Positions 45,757-57,428 of a DNA stretch of 64,000 bases are shown here, one piece after another. Each line of letters opens with the position of its first letter. The first letter of the stretch is position 1. Source of the stretch: Chionis minor (Eukaryota > Chordata > Aves > Charadriiformes > Chionididae); NCBI GenBank assembly GCA_013398295.1, contig VZSF01003896.1, positions 248,001-312,000 of the forward strand. Direction: 5' to 3'. The notes under the pieces were generated by a model, which was not told where the DNA came from, made no database searches, and saw nothing but the letters and a program-made list of their open reading frames with translations. The position numbers and the translations under genes are program-made.

Positions 45757-46190
45757 TACTGACACACACGTACACGCACCGTGCTGCCCCACACGCACCA
45801 TGCTGCCCCACACACACACACCATGCTGCCCTGCACACACACACACACACCATGCTACCCCCCCCACACACACACCCCCCATGCTGCCCTGCACACACAC
45901 ACACACCATGCTCCCCCACACACACCATGCTGCCCTGCACACACACACACACCATGCTCCCCCACACACACCATGCTGCCCTGCACACACACACACACCA
46001 TGCTCCCCCACACACACCATGCTGCCCTGCACACACACACACACCATGCTCCCCCACACACACCATGCTGCCCTGCACACACACACACACCATGCTCCCC
46101 CACACACACCATGCTGCCCTGCACACACACACACACCATGCTCCCCCACACACACCATGCTGCCCCACACACACAACGTGCTGCCCGGCA
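45757..46190. repeat. CA-rich minisatellite with six regular 46-bp units
   Basis: The array starts with irregular CACACG/CACCATGCTGCCCCACA units. From 45879 to 46154 it holds six successive 46-base units of the form CCATGCTGCCCTGCA(CA)n CCATGCTCCCCCACACACA; starts at 45879, 45925, 45971, 46017, 46063 and 46109. A partial unit ends the array. The later copies look identical, so the array has been homogenised recently and is probably length-variable. No unit contains a stop in any frame on either strand, which produces long but meaningless open frames; 46 is not a multiple of 3, so any reading repeats only after three units (46 residues). The (CA)n parts are Z-DNA prone. Confidence 0.97.
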
Positions 46191-49100
46191 GGGAGGAGGC
46201 GCAGGAGGGAAGCTTTCCCGTAGGCAGGTGCCGGCCATCGCAGACTTTGCAAATGCACACGAACTCTTTGGGTTTCACCCGAGTTCGGCAGCCAGGCAGC
46301 GCAGGTCAGGAGTTTTGGTGTTACGATCTCTGTCTGAAACACAGGACTTCGCAAACGGATTGCTGCCCTTCGCCTTAGCTCACGTCTCCCCTTGCGTCAG
46401 CGCCGGGGTGGCCTCGTGTTGGGCACGTTGCAGTAATTAGCCCAAGAGGACACTTTAGACTAAATTCTTACCTAATTTTACACACTCGACAGTGCCAGTC
46501 ATCCCAGTATATATGGTATGTAAATCAGAACCGAGTTGTGCTATTAGTTGTTGACACTTGGCACCATTTTGAGCTGCCTTTTCTCTATAACTTTACTAAC
46601 TAAAGCCCTTCCCCTCTTCCTTTAATAAATTGTGTGTCAGATGTTTGTGGGCATTTTACTCACTGATGCTACATGACTTATGTTATCCGTTAAGAATAAT
46701 GACTAGATCTATTAAAACTTACATGATTTCAAATTTTTATGATTTAAAGGAATACTAAAAAAAACCCAGTGTGTTTTCTTGGGTTAACAGAGGGGTTTTA
46801 TGGCAGCGTGTTTTTGGGGAAATTTGTGTTCTTCTTATCTCTCCATGGGTAATTCACTGCACCAGTCCTTGAGGTAAAGTTAATTTAATATGGTCCATTT
46901 GATATTTCTCCTTCCACTTTAACTGTAAGACTGGGTAGAAAGCTGTTCCCATGTAGTGCTCCATGGGTCCCTGCCACCCCCAAAACTACCCTCCCACTTT
47001 AAATAACACCGTAGTCCAAAACACTCTGTCACTTCAAATTTATGCAACCCGTGCTGCTTTCACTGTACTGAAAATTTTTCTTATGGTTTTGAGGGAGAGC
47101 AGGTCTGCCTCGCTGGCTTCCCACCCTGTCTCCCTTTAACCTCCCAAATCTCTTTGCCTAGTTTCAAGTTTCATTACAAATGCTTTGACCAGGTCTACTT
47201 GTTGCCAGTTTTAGACTTTTGCATTCCAGTTACTATATTCACTTGGGAATAAAAGCTTGATGTGCTATAAATTTACTTTTCTTTTACAAGAAACAGAATA
47301 TAGTTCTTTGGAAGTTAATCTATTGTCCCCATTTGTCTGATAACCTTTGGGCTGGTTTTTTCTTTAAGAAAGTGAGTGAAAACATATTTCACTTTTCTTG
47401 TAGTAAAGTATTTTAGTATTAAGAAACCAAAGTGTAGGCATTTACTGAATTTCACTGAATTTCAGTATATTCCTACAAGCAAGAAACTCTGAGACATAGC
47501 ATTTAGAAATTTTTAGACAAAGGATAACTCATTTAACCAAAACACAATGTGAGTTCTCTTTTAATTTTTTTTTTCTTTTACAATGGGAAAATGTATTTCT
47601 TGTCTTCTCTTTAAGTGTGTTACTCTTCATAATCCTCCATAAAACTTGAAAGTGTCAGTCACTTAGATAATTGAAAACACATAATAAACTTAAGACTTAT
47701 ATAGTTGTTAAATTAACTACTGAGTACATTTAATGACAAAAAAATTATAGCAAAAATGTTTTTTCCCAAGTCTTTTTTCTTCTAAATATGCTATAAGAAA
47801 AAAAAAAAAAAAGATTTTACAGTTAGTGAGGTTAAAATATTCTCTTCTGTTTAGTCTTTCATCTTGAGTTTTGAGAAGATGAACTACCGTGTTTATCATA
47901 CTTATTTTGACCTTAACCTTTTTTTAATGAAAGAGACTTAAAATGTCCCAGCTGGCATGTCTCCCGCTGTTGTGAAAAAAAGGAAGAAAGAAAACCCTGA
48001 GTACTTCCTGTGCAGTAGTCCTAGCAGGATGAATAAAACCGCATAATGTATTGGGCGGAGAGTCAGTAATACTGCTATTTGGAGGTGGAATTTGAGAGAT
48101 GTCTTGCCCCGCTTTGTTATCAAACCTATGAAGAAACAGTGTAGAGAAAAAAAATGACAGAAAATATATTAGTAATTATACAAAAGCATTAAAACACGCT
48201 CCTTCATTTTTCAATGTATTGTTTTACATCAGTAAGTACAAACCTAACAATTCTAATAACATCTTTACAGCTTTCAGTGTAAGGCTCGCCGGACTGTTGA
48301 TGTACCTGTCCACCAAGTTTCAACTAGGCCAGTCCCTGTGATTTTAGTGGAAATTACAAAATGTGTACCAGCTAGACATCTCATTTAGGGAGCCTTATGT
48401 AAACCTCTGTACCTCGTGTGTAAAAGCATACTTGAATTGCAGGCGAGCATTGGCTCTGAGAATATGTTCTCCTACTAGTATCAAAGGGGCATCACTTTAC
48501 GGAATGCAGCAGGTTCTGCTTTGGTGCAGAAGTACTGCATTACAGAGATTCTTTTTCTTTTTGTGCGGTTTATGATTGTATTTTCACAAGTCTGTCTTGC
48601 ATAAAATGCAAAGAAGATGAGGTGTGTTCATTTTACAGTCTCTATCAGATGTCTATGTTGAACATTGTCCGAGAGAGTGCCTCGGAATGGGGAACACCTC
48701 GCTCCACATCACGCCAGACAGACGTGGGAACCAGCCGAGGGCTGCCCAGATAACAGTAACGTTTGATAAGGGTCAAAGATGAGAAATAATTCAGTGCCTT
48801 ATTCTTGTGAAAAGCATTCTGTTCTTTTACTCAGAACTTGCATTACATGCTTTTACTTTTTGGCAGTTGCTGCAATTATAGAAGTGTAAAAAACACTTTT
48901 GCTTTGGAACGAAGGATGAATCAAGCAGAAATACGCTGTAGCCTCTGAACAAGGTTTAGGAGAATCAGTTTTTGGAACTCCTTATAGGGGTACTTCACCT
49001 AAAAGTTGTTAGGAACTACACACGCTAGCAGTGTATAAAACCTGCATATGTTGCTGATTATATGCTGAAATAGAATTTTATCTGAATAAAAAATTCTGTT

Positions 49101-51306
49101 CTCATCATTGTACTTGGAAGTGTTCTTCCTGACTCCATTAAAGTCATCCCTGCTTTATAGTGAGTATTACTGCTAATTAGTGCTGTAGAAAGATTTGGAA
49201 AGCCATACTTCTGTCTTAGCAAATATACGACCTTGTGCATGGATGTAGCGTGTAGTTGTAATACGGACTTTACTCAATGTGTTCCGAGTCCCTGGGTAGT
49301 TCCTTTGGATTTTTTGTGGTGTCAGTATTTCAGCTGTTTAGCTCTAATACAGCTTTTCTGACTTTTCATTCAAAGTCTGAATACAGGAGAAGTTTATAAT
49401 GTTTTCTTTTAATAGGACTTTAATTTATAGGGCATGCTTGGAGTTATGTTCAGGTGTGTCGGTGACATGGAAGGAGCCGTTTCCATCAGTCCTACGGCAC
49501 TAGCCTGCTCAGCCTGTCCTAGCCTGGCAGCCGACTGAGCTGAGGGCCACATCGCTCTGGGTAGGAGAGAGAGCCAAGACTTGTACCTTAGCTCGTTTAT
49601 TATTCTTAGTAAAAACTGTAAAATGTTGGCAAATTTGTTCTTTTTGAATGATCTGAAGTAATTACAGGTTAATATTCCAGAAACTGTTATATTTTCTTAA
49701 AAAAGTGCCAGGTAGCATTACTTTTTAATCCAGTGTCTTCCAAATAAGAAAAGAATAAATATATGAAATATAACTATCTAAAAAGTATTTACTTGAAAGC
49801 TGTCAATATCCTGGTAACTTGAAAAAAAAAAATTCTCAGAGTATTAAAAAAATACAGCATATTTAAGCATTAGATGAATTAGATGTTCATTATCATGTAA
49901 GTAGATATCCTGATTTATTTTTCTCTTTGTGATGCTGTTGCATAAGGGATAGATAATGGTAAAATGATGTTTAAAAGCTTGATTGTGGTGGCATTATGTA
50001 ACAGTCACTTTTCAACACAGTTATAGTGTTTCAATTTGCAAATTTTACATACTAAAAAAAAATCAGTCTAGCAAGCTGCAAACTTTTAAAGACTTTAAAT
50101 CTGCCAAATTATAGCCACTTATTTTTGCCTGACATATTTTCAGCTTAGACCCACATAGGGGCTGCCAAACTTGTTTCTTTTCATTACCTGTTCTATGTCT
50201 GGCTCGAAGTTTAGATTTTAGAAAATGGAAAAAAGCTGTTTGTGAAATCACAAGGCTCTTGAGCTCTTAGTTTCCTCTTAGTATCAACGTTTATTTATTT
50301 AGGTTTGGGCTGGGTTTCAAAAGATTGAAATTGGAAACAGAGAAGGTGACTCTGAATACCATTTATCTGTATGTAAGCGAACATTCAATGTACATTTAAT
50401 TTAAAAAATTGCTGTTTCCTACAAGAGGGAGATATTTTTCACATTGTTAAAACATTTTTAGAGGTCACTAGGTGGTCATGTCACCAGCAGGGAGTTTTTG
50501 TTTGGCAGGCTGCATTAGCAGTTAGTAACAAATGCCTCCCATGATTCTGTGTTCAAAAGGAGTTGCTTTGCAAGTAACAAATACTTACAACCTGAGAACT
50601 GAAGTATAAAAAGTAGTGACAGGGGAAAATGTTTGGAAATGTAAAACAGCATCTTTAGTGACCAAATTGGAGTGTTTAGGGAGTTGAAGATTACATATCT
50701 ACTTTATATTTGAGCTTGGAGTTTACAGAAGCAATAATATTTTCACTACTGCAGTTGTCTCATAATTTCTAGTTAGTTAAGAACTGCAAATTTGCAGCTT
50801 ACATAAGTCCTTGGTTTGGGATGTAATTAAAATTTTCAGTATCATCAGATCCTTCATACGTCTTTTAATTTTTGTTTCCTGTTGTGGTATTTGTATATTT
50901 TATGAATGTCTATAAATATTCTGACTTAGTTTTCCACAGATTTTAAATGTTTTAAAAAGGAAGAAGAACTAAAACTGAATAACAGCAAATGTGTACAAAA
51001 ATTTGTAGAGAGAATGGAAGCCATGTTTGAGAGATTCTTTGTAATCTCTTAACACGTTGTCTTTGTTGATTGAGATATGGTCTGTAAACATTTGCTAGCC
51101 AGAGTACAATGGAAATATTAGTCTTTGGAAAGCAAAAGTACTGTGAGTTGGACTGAAAATATCGGTTTGTTATATATGTTGTAAAATTCATTTATAAACA
51201 GATGTTATTAGTAGCTGGAACAGTGATTTCTTCCTTTAACCATAGAGTTAGGTTTTTCCTGGTAAATGTCATTCAGAAATTCTGGTTATTCCTGTGTACG
51301 ATTTAG
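46191..51306. other. Non-coding stretch, putative intron of the minus-strand model
   Basis: A moderately GC-rich part (46190-46440) borders the minisatellite; the rest is AT-rich. A run of A (about 47799-47813) is present. A 48-base segment at 50188-50235 has splice-like borders on the minus strand and a phase (1 in, 1 out) that would fit between 55163 and 41166, but its acceptor is poor and it is only mentioned under findings. No repeats of known family were seen. Confidence 0.35.
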
Positions 51307-52015
51307 GCCCATAGCATCCCACCACGCAAGAGAAAATGGGGAAGGGCTCTGGAAGAAAATAATGCTGGTGGTGATCCTAATCTGAAGCAACTGCTTGACT
51401 TTCTTTCTTAGGAGTGTATTGACTCACACCTAAGCTCTGACTCTGACACCTATCCTGTGCCATTGCCAAAACCTCCACATTCCCTAAGCTTCATGCCGTT
51501 GGATGTCCTTGGTAGGATGGCTGTATTTTCAGTTAGAACGACTGTGTCCAGAGCAAGGCCTTCTTTGGAGGAGAGTCTCTTGTTGGACACATAGCCTGCC
51601 CAGATGTGTTTCATACGAGGTACACCTTCTATGGAGAGTCTGCAAGGGATGGACAAAGGCAGAACCAGGATGATTTGGACATGTAAGGTCTTTTCCTTTG
51701 GCATCGCAAAATATTTGTTTTCTTAAAACAAAGCTTTGCGCTTCTCCAAGGGAGCCTCTTGTTGATGGACAGTGCTGAAAGTATGAGAACCAAGAATACC
51801 TCTGAACTACGGCAGGATGAGATCTGTGTGCAATCCCTCACCTCTATACTTGACTTCCACAGAAGGGAAACTCTAGAATATCAGATAGAGGAGAGCTGCT
51901 GTGCCCTCTGATCCTGTGACCTTGTAAAAACCAGGCCTCCAGTCTGGATGAGCTGAAGAATAATGTGCGCCAGCTGTGCAGTCTAGATGTAGCATTGGGA
52001 ACCGAGAGTCTTTGA
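51307..52015 (+). pseudogene. Decayed protein-like stretch in shifting frames, unidentified
   Basis: Four successive open pieces on the plus strand follow each other with few interruptions: 51307-51408 (34 codons, reading PPRKRKWGRALEENNAGGDP), 51412-51591 (60 codons after one TAG, SSDSDTYPVPLPKPPHSLSF), 51783-51908 (42 codons, LRQDEICVQSLTSILDF) and 51918-52012 (ASSLDELKNNVRQLCSLDVA). Single stops and frame jumps separate them, as in a dead retroelement ORF or processed pseudogene. The last piece, a Cys followed by a Leu-rich helix, is reminiscent of the coiled-coil start of avian LINE/ERV first-ORF proteins, but I cannot name the family. A tract CTTGACTTTCTTTCTTAG before 51412 also looks like a splice acceptor, so a real exon is not excluded. 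Confidence 0.3.
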
Positions 52016-55000
52016 CAAAATAAAGCGCTTGGAAAGGCACATTAGTCCAATTAATACCACATGGTGACCTTATGAGGACTAGAGTCCTTGGGGTCCCTTT
52101 TCAGAATTAGACCTGGACCAAATCTAGCAGCTGGATTTTGTTTACACTAGAGGGTTGCCGTGGTTTAGTTAGCTGTACTATTGCTTGTCTGTACTGAATA
52201 GGAAAAGACCAGGCCTGGAATTCTCAATATCTATATTTTATTATACTCAGAAGACACATTCTGTTAATTTTTCTGGGGATTCCTGGCAGGAGCAATATGA
52301 AACTTAATCCTTACCTCAAGCTCTGCTGTCCTAGATTAGCTCGTGTATGATTAGGGCTAGGGAAGATACAGAAGAGTGTTATCTCAAGTCTCTGGGCCAG
52401 TGGTGTAACAAGCAAGAAGCAAAGAACTGCTTCTCATGTGTAGGGTACTAGGTTGCTCTAAAGCCTGCCAGCAAACTCTTATTTCCTGTATTATTAGGGG
52501 CATTCTACTCCAGCAGGAGATGTTGACCTTGTCTGACTCCGGAGAGGGTATGGGTATGTTTATCCTCGTTATTGTGGGCTATGATCATGCAATACCTGGA
52601 AGCTGTGACTTTGTGCCGGGTAACGAAAACGTCTGTGACTAATAAGATTTACTTAAAATATTTTCTTGAGTAAGGTTTCCTAAAAGTGATCTTAGCTGCT
52701 TGGAATAAGCGGTATTTATCCAGTCCAGGAGTTCCACGGTCCTTTGTAGGGTTCTCACTGTTTTCCTTCCTGTGCAAAAGGGATCTGTGGGATATTTTGA
52801 AAGTTTTTCAAAAACTTTTCTTTCCAGAAATTTTTGTTCAATCATTAGGCTAAAGAAGTTACAGCTTTTTAAAGAACTATGATTTTATGTAGGCTCATAT
52901 TATCACATATACAGAATGAAATAATTTGTAATTTGGTGGGTTTGTATTTGTATGTTAGAGAACAGAGCTTGAGTAGTTCACCATCAAGAAGATAAATGAA
53001 ATTTGATCTATGGGGTTGTAAATGTTGGTAAATGCTATTTGTTCTTTTGGTAGCTAACACATCTGCTTCTCTCCTGTAGCAGCTGGGGTTTCACTGCTGG
53101 CATAAATTATTTTAAGGTGATTATTGTTATGTCCATCTTTAGAAAATGAAGGCCACAGCTTTTTAACCTCATCAGTGAGGTGCAGTAGCTATTGTCAGTA
53201 ACCATTTCTTTGCTGACTTGGAAAAAGTCATAGTTGCTGAGACTCTGTTCTGTTACCTAAACACTAATGCCTCTCTCAACAATATGAACACGGATGGAAA
53301 GACTTCAAAAATGACTATCCATTCAGCATTCCAGGTCCAACAAAAATTCACTAGCTAACAGCATAGGATTTTACCATAACCAGGAATAGTTCCCTACCTG
53401 TTGAAAAAACTGAGGGAATATCTATTAGCAGCTCCTCCTTTTATTATAATGCATGTGTCTTACGTGCTGTATTGATTTCAGACTAGAACAAATAATTTTC
53501 TCTATTATATGAATGGCTGAGGCAGTGACTTCTTAGAAAACATAAGAAATTATTTATTTTGGGGGTATTGTCAACATATGCCAAATAATGTTCCCATCCA
53601 CTACAGTGATTTACTGTTCACGTAGGTAGTCAGCACTGGTACTTTAAGTTCCTTGTTCTTCAGTTCTCTTGCTTCGAGCTAGTCTGCTTCCTGTAAACGT
53701 GAACTGAATATGTCAGCCTTTATAAACATCGTCTGCACTCGGTTCCTTCCAAACAATTGTAGCTGTTAGTAATTGTTCATTACAAAGTAACTTCCACTAA
53801 TGTTCAGAAGCATGGAAGTAATTTGGGGAGAAACATACTTTGTTCTTTTGTACTTAAATAATATGACTCTCTGCCTTAAGGATAAGCTTAAGTCAACCTT
53901 AACTATGGAATCATGGGCAGTATTCGCATAGCGTAGTTTTAACATGAACAGAACAGCCAAGCCAATTAAGTCTTTGCCAGGTTTCTAATACTTGAGTGTA
54001 GTTTTTAATGTTTTAAATATTGTATTTATTAGTTTTTTACGTAGTGTTTCCTACTTTTAAAAATACATCAGTTCTTTATTAACCAAAGCATTGGTTTCTG
54101 TTGATAAATAAAAGTTTTTTGTAATGAATGCAGTAATAGCCTATACAGGTTTCTTTTTTGGAATAATTAAGGCAAACATAGATAAACTTTCTTAGCATCT
54201 GATACTGACCTGAATTTTTGATTTTATTTAATTTTCTATTGCAGAAAGGATAACATTGCATTCTCTCGGCATCTTTTTGGCAAGTTTTTGTGTTATTTTC
54301 TTATTTGGGGAGATACTGTCCTAGCCAGCTAACATGGATCTCATAGGCTTTAAAATAATTTCTGGAATACTTCAAATCTTTGTTGTATTTTGAGAATGTC
54401 AATTTTCTTTTGTCTTGGACAGTGCATTCAACAGCGTACCTACCTGCAGAAGTGAGGTGTGCTAATTGACCAGTTCTCCTTTGGGCGACAGGAAAAAAAG
54501 TTGTACACCTACTTTTGTGTGTAGACCTTGATTTGATTAGTTGTGGATTCCTTGAGCTGCTGAGGTGCTATTATTGCCTACCACCTGTACGGAATCTTTG
54601 TGCATTGCAGAAATTAACAGCTGTCGTTTCATTTCTCATAGCAATGGCATTTACTTCTATTAGCATTTCTCCTTTTCGTGACAGCTCATCTTAAAATGGA
54701 TCGTATTATTTGTATGAGTCACAAGGCCACCCGGATAGCAATTTAAGAGACCATTTTCCATAGCAACTACTTCTTAGGCTCTTTTTGTCACGATTCTTTC
54801 CAGATGTGCTGTTGATTCAGGTAATGTTCAAAATCCTGCATAGAAACATCTTATTTTTCTGTTGTCTTGGATTCTAGAGCTCATCCAAGGTTATAGTAAG
54901 TGTACAATTTTGTATGTAGTTTAAAAAAATAAAAAAATAAAAAAACTCAACCATGGACATGCAGAGGCCCCAGAAATTGTCCTCTATTTGGTTCTAAGCA

Positions 55001-55162
55001 AACTTTTGTTGCTTGAATTGAGTGGTTATTATTTTTCCAAAAGCACCACTGATTTTTGTTACACTTACTGTCTGTGCCTTAGGTTTTGAAAGTAATTAAT
55101 AGTTTTTGACCACTATAGAAATTTAACAGTCTTTATTAATTTAAATGTTCTTGCAAACATAC
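52016..55162. other. Non-coding stretch, putative intron of the minus-strand model
   Basis: AT-rich. The interval 54600-54830 has mixed, non-repetitive composition with short motifs (CAGCTG, TGAGTCA, paired CCATAGCAA) and may be a conserved element. No exon was found with paired borders. Confidence 0.35.
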
Positions 55163-55250
55163 CTCTTGTAGAACTGTCCCTGGGGAAACCTGATAGTACG
55201 AATTTACTATCTGAACTATCTGAGTACTTTCCAGTTTTCAGTGTTGAAAC
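55163..55250 (-). CDS. Candidate exon of the minus-strand gene model
   Basis: An 88-base segment on the minus strand ends in a good donor AAGAG/GTATGT. Only one of its three frames is open: 29 codons from phase 0 to phase 1. The reading is Ser/Lys-rich (LKTGKYSDSSDSKFVLSGF, then PRDSSTR), typical of a phosphorylatable disordered region. Its leftover G joins AA of the segment ending at 41166 to make Glu. The weak point is the acceptor, AAAAGCAATGTAG, which has no pyrimidine tract. The frame is closed by that TAG immediately upstream, so the exon cannot extend. Confidence 0.3.
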
Positions 55251-57377
55251 CTACATTGCTTTTGGGTTTGGTTTTTTTTTTTAACTCAAGTTTAAATTTG
55301 GAGGGAGTTTTTTATCACTATTGAATGTCAGATTTGAAAAGGAAAATTGAAATTATTTGCATTCTGCATGGTGCTTCTATACTGTGCTATTATTTTTCTA
55401 CTGTAATATTCTTTTAGACTATGAAAATTATGCCCATGTTAAAATTCAAATATACTGTATCTTCACATCCCCTTTGCCAAAAAGTGTCATCCATCCTGAT
55501 CTAAGCATTAGGACTTCTAATAATAATCCCTTTTGATTCTGATTCTTTCAATCCCTTCTGATTTTGTTTCTTTAATTGAGTTAATTTGTCCTCGGGTAGT
55601 GTTGCTCTTGTAATGTCTAGTACAGGTTTAAGTACTTTGGCTGCCGAATACTAAAGCCTTCTCTAGTTTTTGTTGACTTCTGAAAGAGTTCTTAAATTTT
55701 AGTAAGACCATAAACATCACTTTATGCAGTGTTCTGCAACAGATCTCTGTATTTTTCTAAGATACAGCCATCGAAAGTTTGCAAAACAACATCTAGATAG
55801 TATTTTGAAGTTGTGTTTTTGGTGGTGTTTGTTTTATTATTATTGATGGCTTTTCAGATTACTTGTCCATGTTTTCTAAAGCCCTACCTTAAAAATAGAC
55901 TTTGCACACTGGACTCAATATATTTAGTTTGTAACAGAAGTAATTTTTATTCTCCTAATTAGTGGAATGCAATGAGGAGGGGAACTCTCAGGCTTTGCAA
56001 ATCTTGCAGGTACAATGAGATGGGAGGGAAGCATTGCTAATTCCTGTAGTTTTCCATAAGATAAAAGCTGAAAGACTGAGGAGAAAAATGCTGCATTCTT
56101 CGTTAGGAAGAAAAGATTTGAAAATACATACAAGACCACTATACACAGTCCACGTCACTCCGCTGTCACTTTGAAGATGACAGCAGTGCATTCGTTGCTG
56201 ACATGTATGTGTCTGATGATGAGCAAGCTCAGCTGTGTGCCATCTGGGCGCACCTCAGATCCCACGGTTGGTGGAGACATGGCTGAATGACTACACGCGT
56301 AACTGTCTGAAAGTCTGATGTCTTATAAGAGGGACGCAGCTTGGTCATAGTTTTGACATGGATTTTTTCTTTTTTTCCCCCCTTAAGCATTCCTCAAAGA
56401 TGAGCAAAAGACTAGGAATGTCTCATCAGAAATTAAAAGATCTATGCATAACCTTCCCCCTGCAGATACGCCCCTTTTCCAGTTAACTCTGACTTTGGGA
56501 CGGCGGCAAACTCCACCCAGTTCCCACTAGTTCCTCAGAAGTGCTGCTGGTCTGCCACCCCTGCTTGTAACGTGGGTGTCATGCAGGCTCCTGGCCCCCA
56601 GCCCCCTGCTGTGACATCCTTTTGTGCCCCATCTTGCAGGCTTGGTAGCTTCTTCAGAAAAGGTCTTAATAAGCCCTTTCCCCGACAAGATTCAGCTGAG
56701 TCCGTTATGGTCGGTGTGTATCTGGGAACACCCAGGCAGGACAGATCCCTCCTGACATACACCTGGCTGGCCTCTGCGGAAGGGGCTGAGCGAAGTGTGG
56801 GAACAGCTGCCAGTTACAACGTGGACAAGGAAGAAGCAGTTTGCTTGACCTACCCGACTCATAGGAAGTGCCATGTAGTTTTTTTATTTCTAGTTCAGTG
56901 ATTTTAACAATTAAAAAAGCATCATCAAACAACGTTTCAGTAATCGGTATAGTCCTATGGATTAAGTCATTTTATTATCCATTTTTAGAGTAAAGTTTGA
57001 ACTAACTCGATCTTAGTTCAAAAGTGGTCTCTTTCTGTGCCCTCAGTAAAAGTCCTTCAGTTTTAGAAGTTTTCCTAAAGGCTCTCAGAAATATTATTCA
57101 AATCAACAGAGAACTTCATGTGTTCGTCCTGTTAATCTAGCATGATATGTAAGAGGTTAATTGCTTATCAGAACTACACATGCTGCAAGTTGTAGTGGAA
57201 CCATCTTAAAATATCCAGCTCCTGTTACCCCTATTGCGATGACTGCTCCTCGCCGCTCAGCCATCGGCCTTGGGGCGCTGCACCCTCTCTGGAGCGGCTG
57301 GGTGCGCTGCTCCTCTCCTCCGTCTGCTGTGAGAAAGGCAGTGCAAACTGTCTGCGCTGCCAGGCAGCGGGTGTTAC
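55251..57377. other. Non-coding stretch, putative intron of the minus-strand model
   Basis: AT-rich with a GC-richer part at 56540-56860 and another at 57230-57370. Both carry open frames on both strands and acceptor-like tracts (for example CTTTTGTGCCCCATCTTGCAG ending at 56640 on the plus strand) without matching donors. No exon called. Confidence 0.3.
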
Positions 57378-57428
57378 CTTAGAGCTCCAAGACTGTACAT
57401 AAGCCTTTTTAAAAAACGCTTCCTTGGT
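57378..57428 (-). CDS. Candidate upstream exon of the minus-strand gene model
   Basis: A 51-base segment on the minus strand is bordered by the acceptor CCAAAATTTGTTTCAG and the donor CTAAG/GTAACA. It is exactly 17 codons, phase 0 at both ends, reading TKEAFFKKAYVQSWSSK, a basic amphipathic stretch. It joins in frame to the segment at 55163-55250. Upstream, a 23-base segment at 62808-62830 with an excellent donor could be the next exon, but that is too short to assert. The product is not recognised. Confidence 0.33.

Noticed and set aside
45879..46154. Regularly spaced repeats resembling a CRISPR array
   Set aside because: The copies are directly adjacent and the whole 46-base unit repeats; there are no unique spacers, and the genome is vertebrate.
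45602..46440. Open frames of 127-250 codons on both strands, rich in Cys/Val/Gly or His/Thr/Pro
   Set aside because: They are translations of the 46-bp minisatellite, which has no stop in any frame; there is no start context, splice border or codon signal.
50188..50235. 48-base minus-strand segment with donor ACAG/GTAATG
   Set aside because: The phase fits the minus-strand model, but the acceptor CACAAACAG lacks a pyrimidine tract; kept only as an optional exon.
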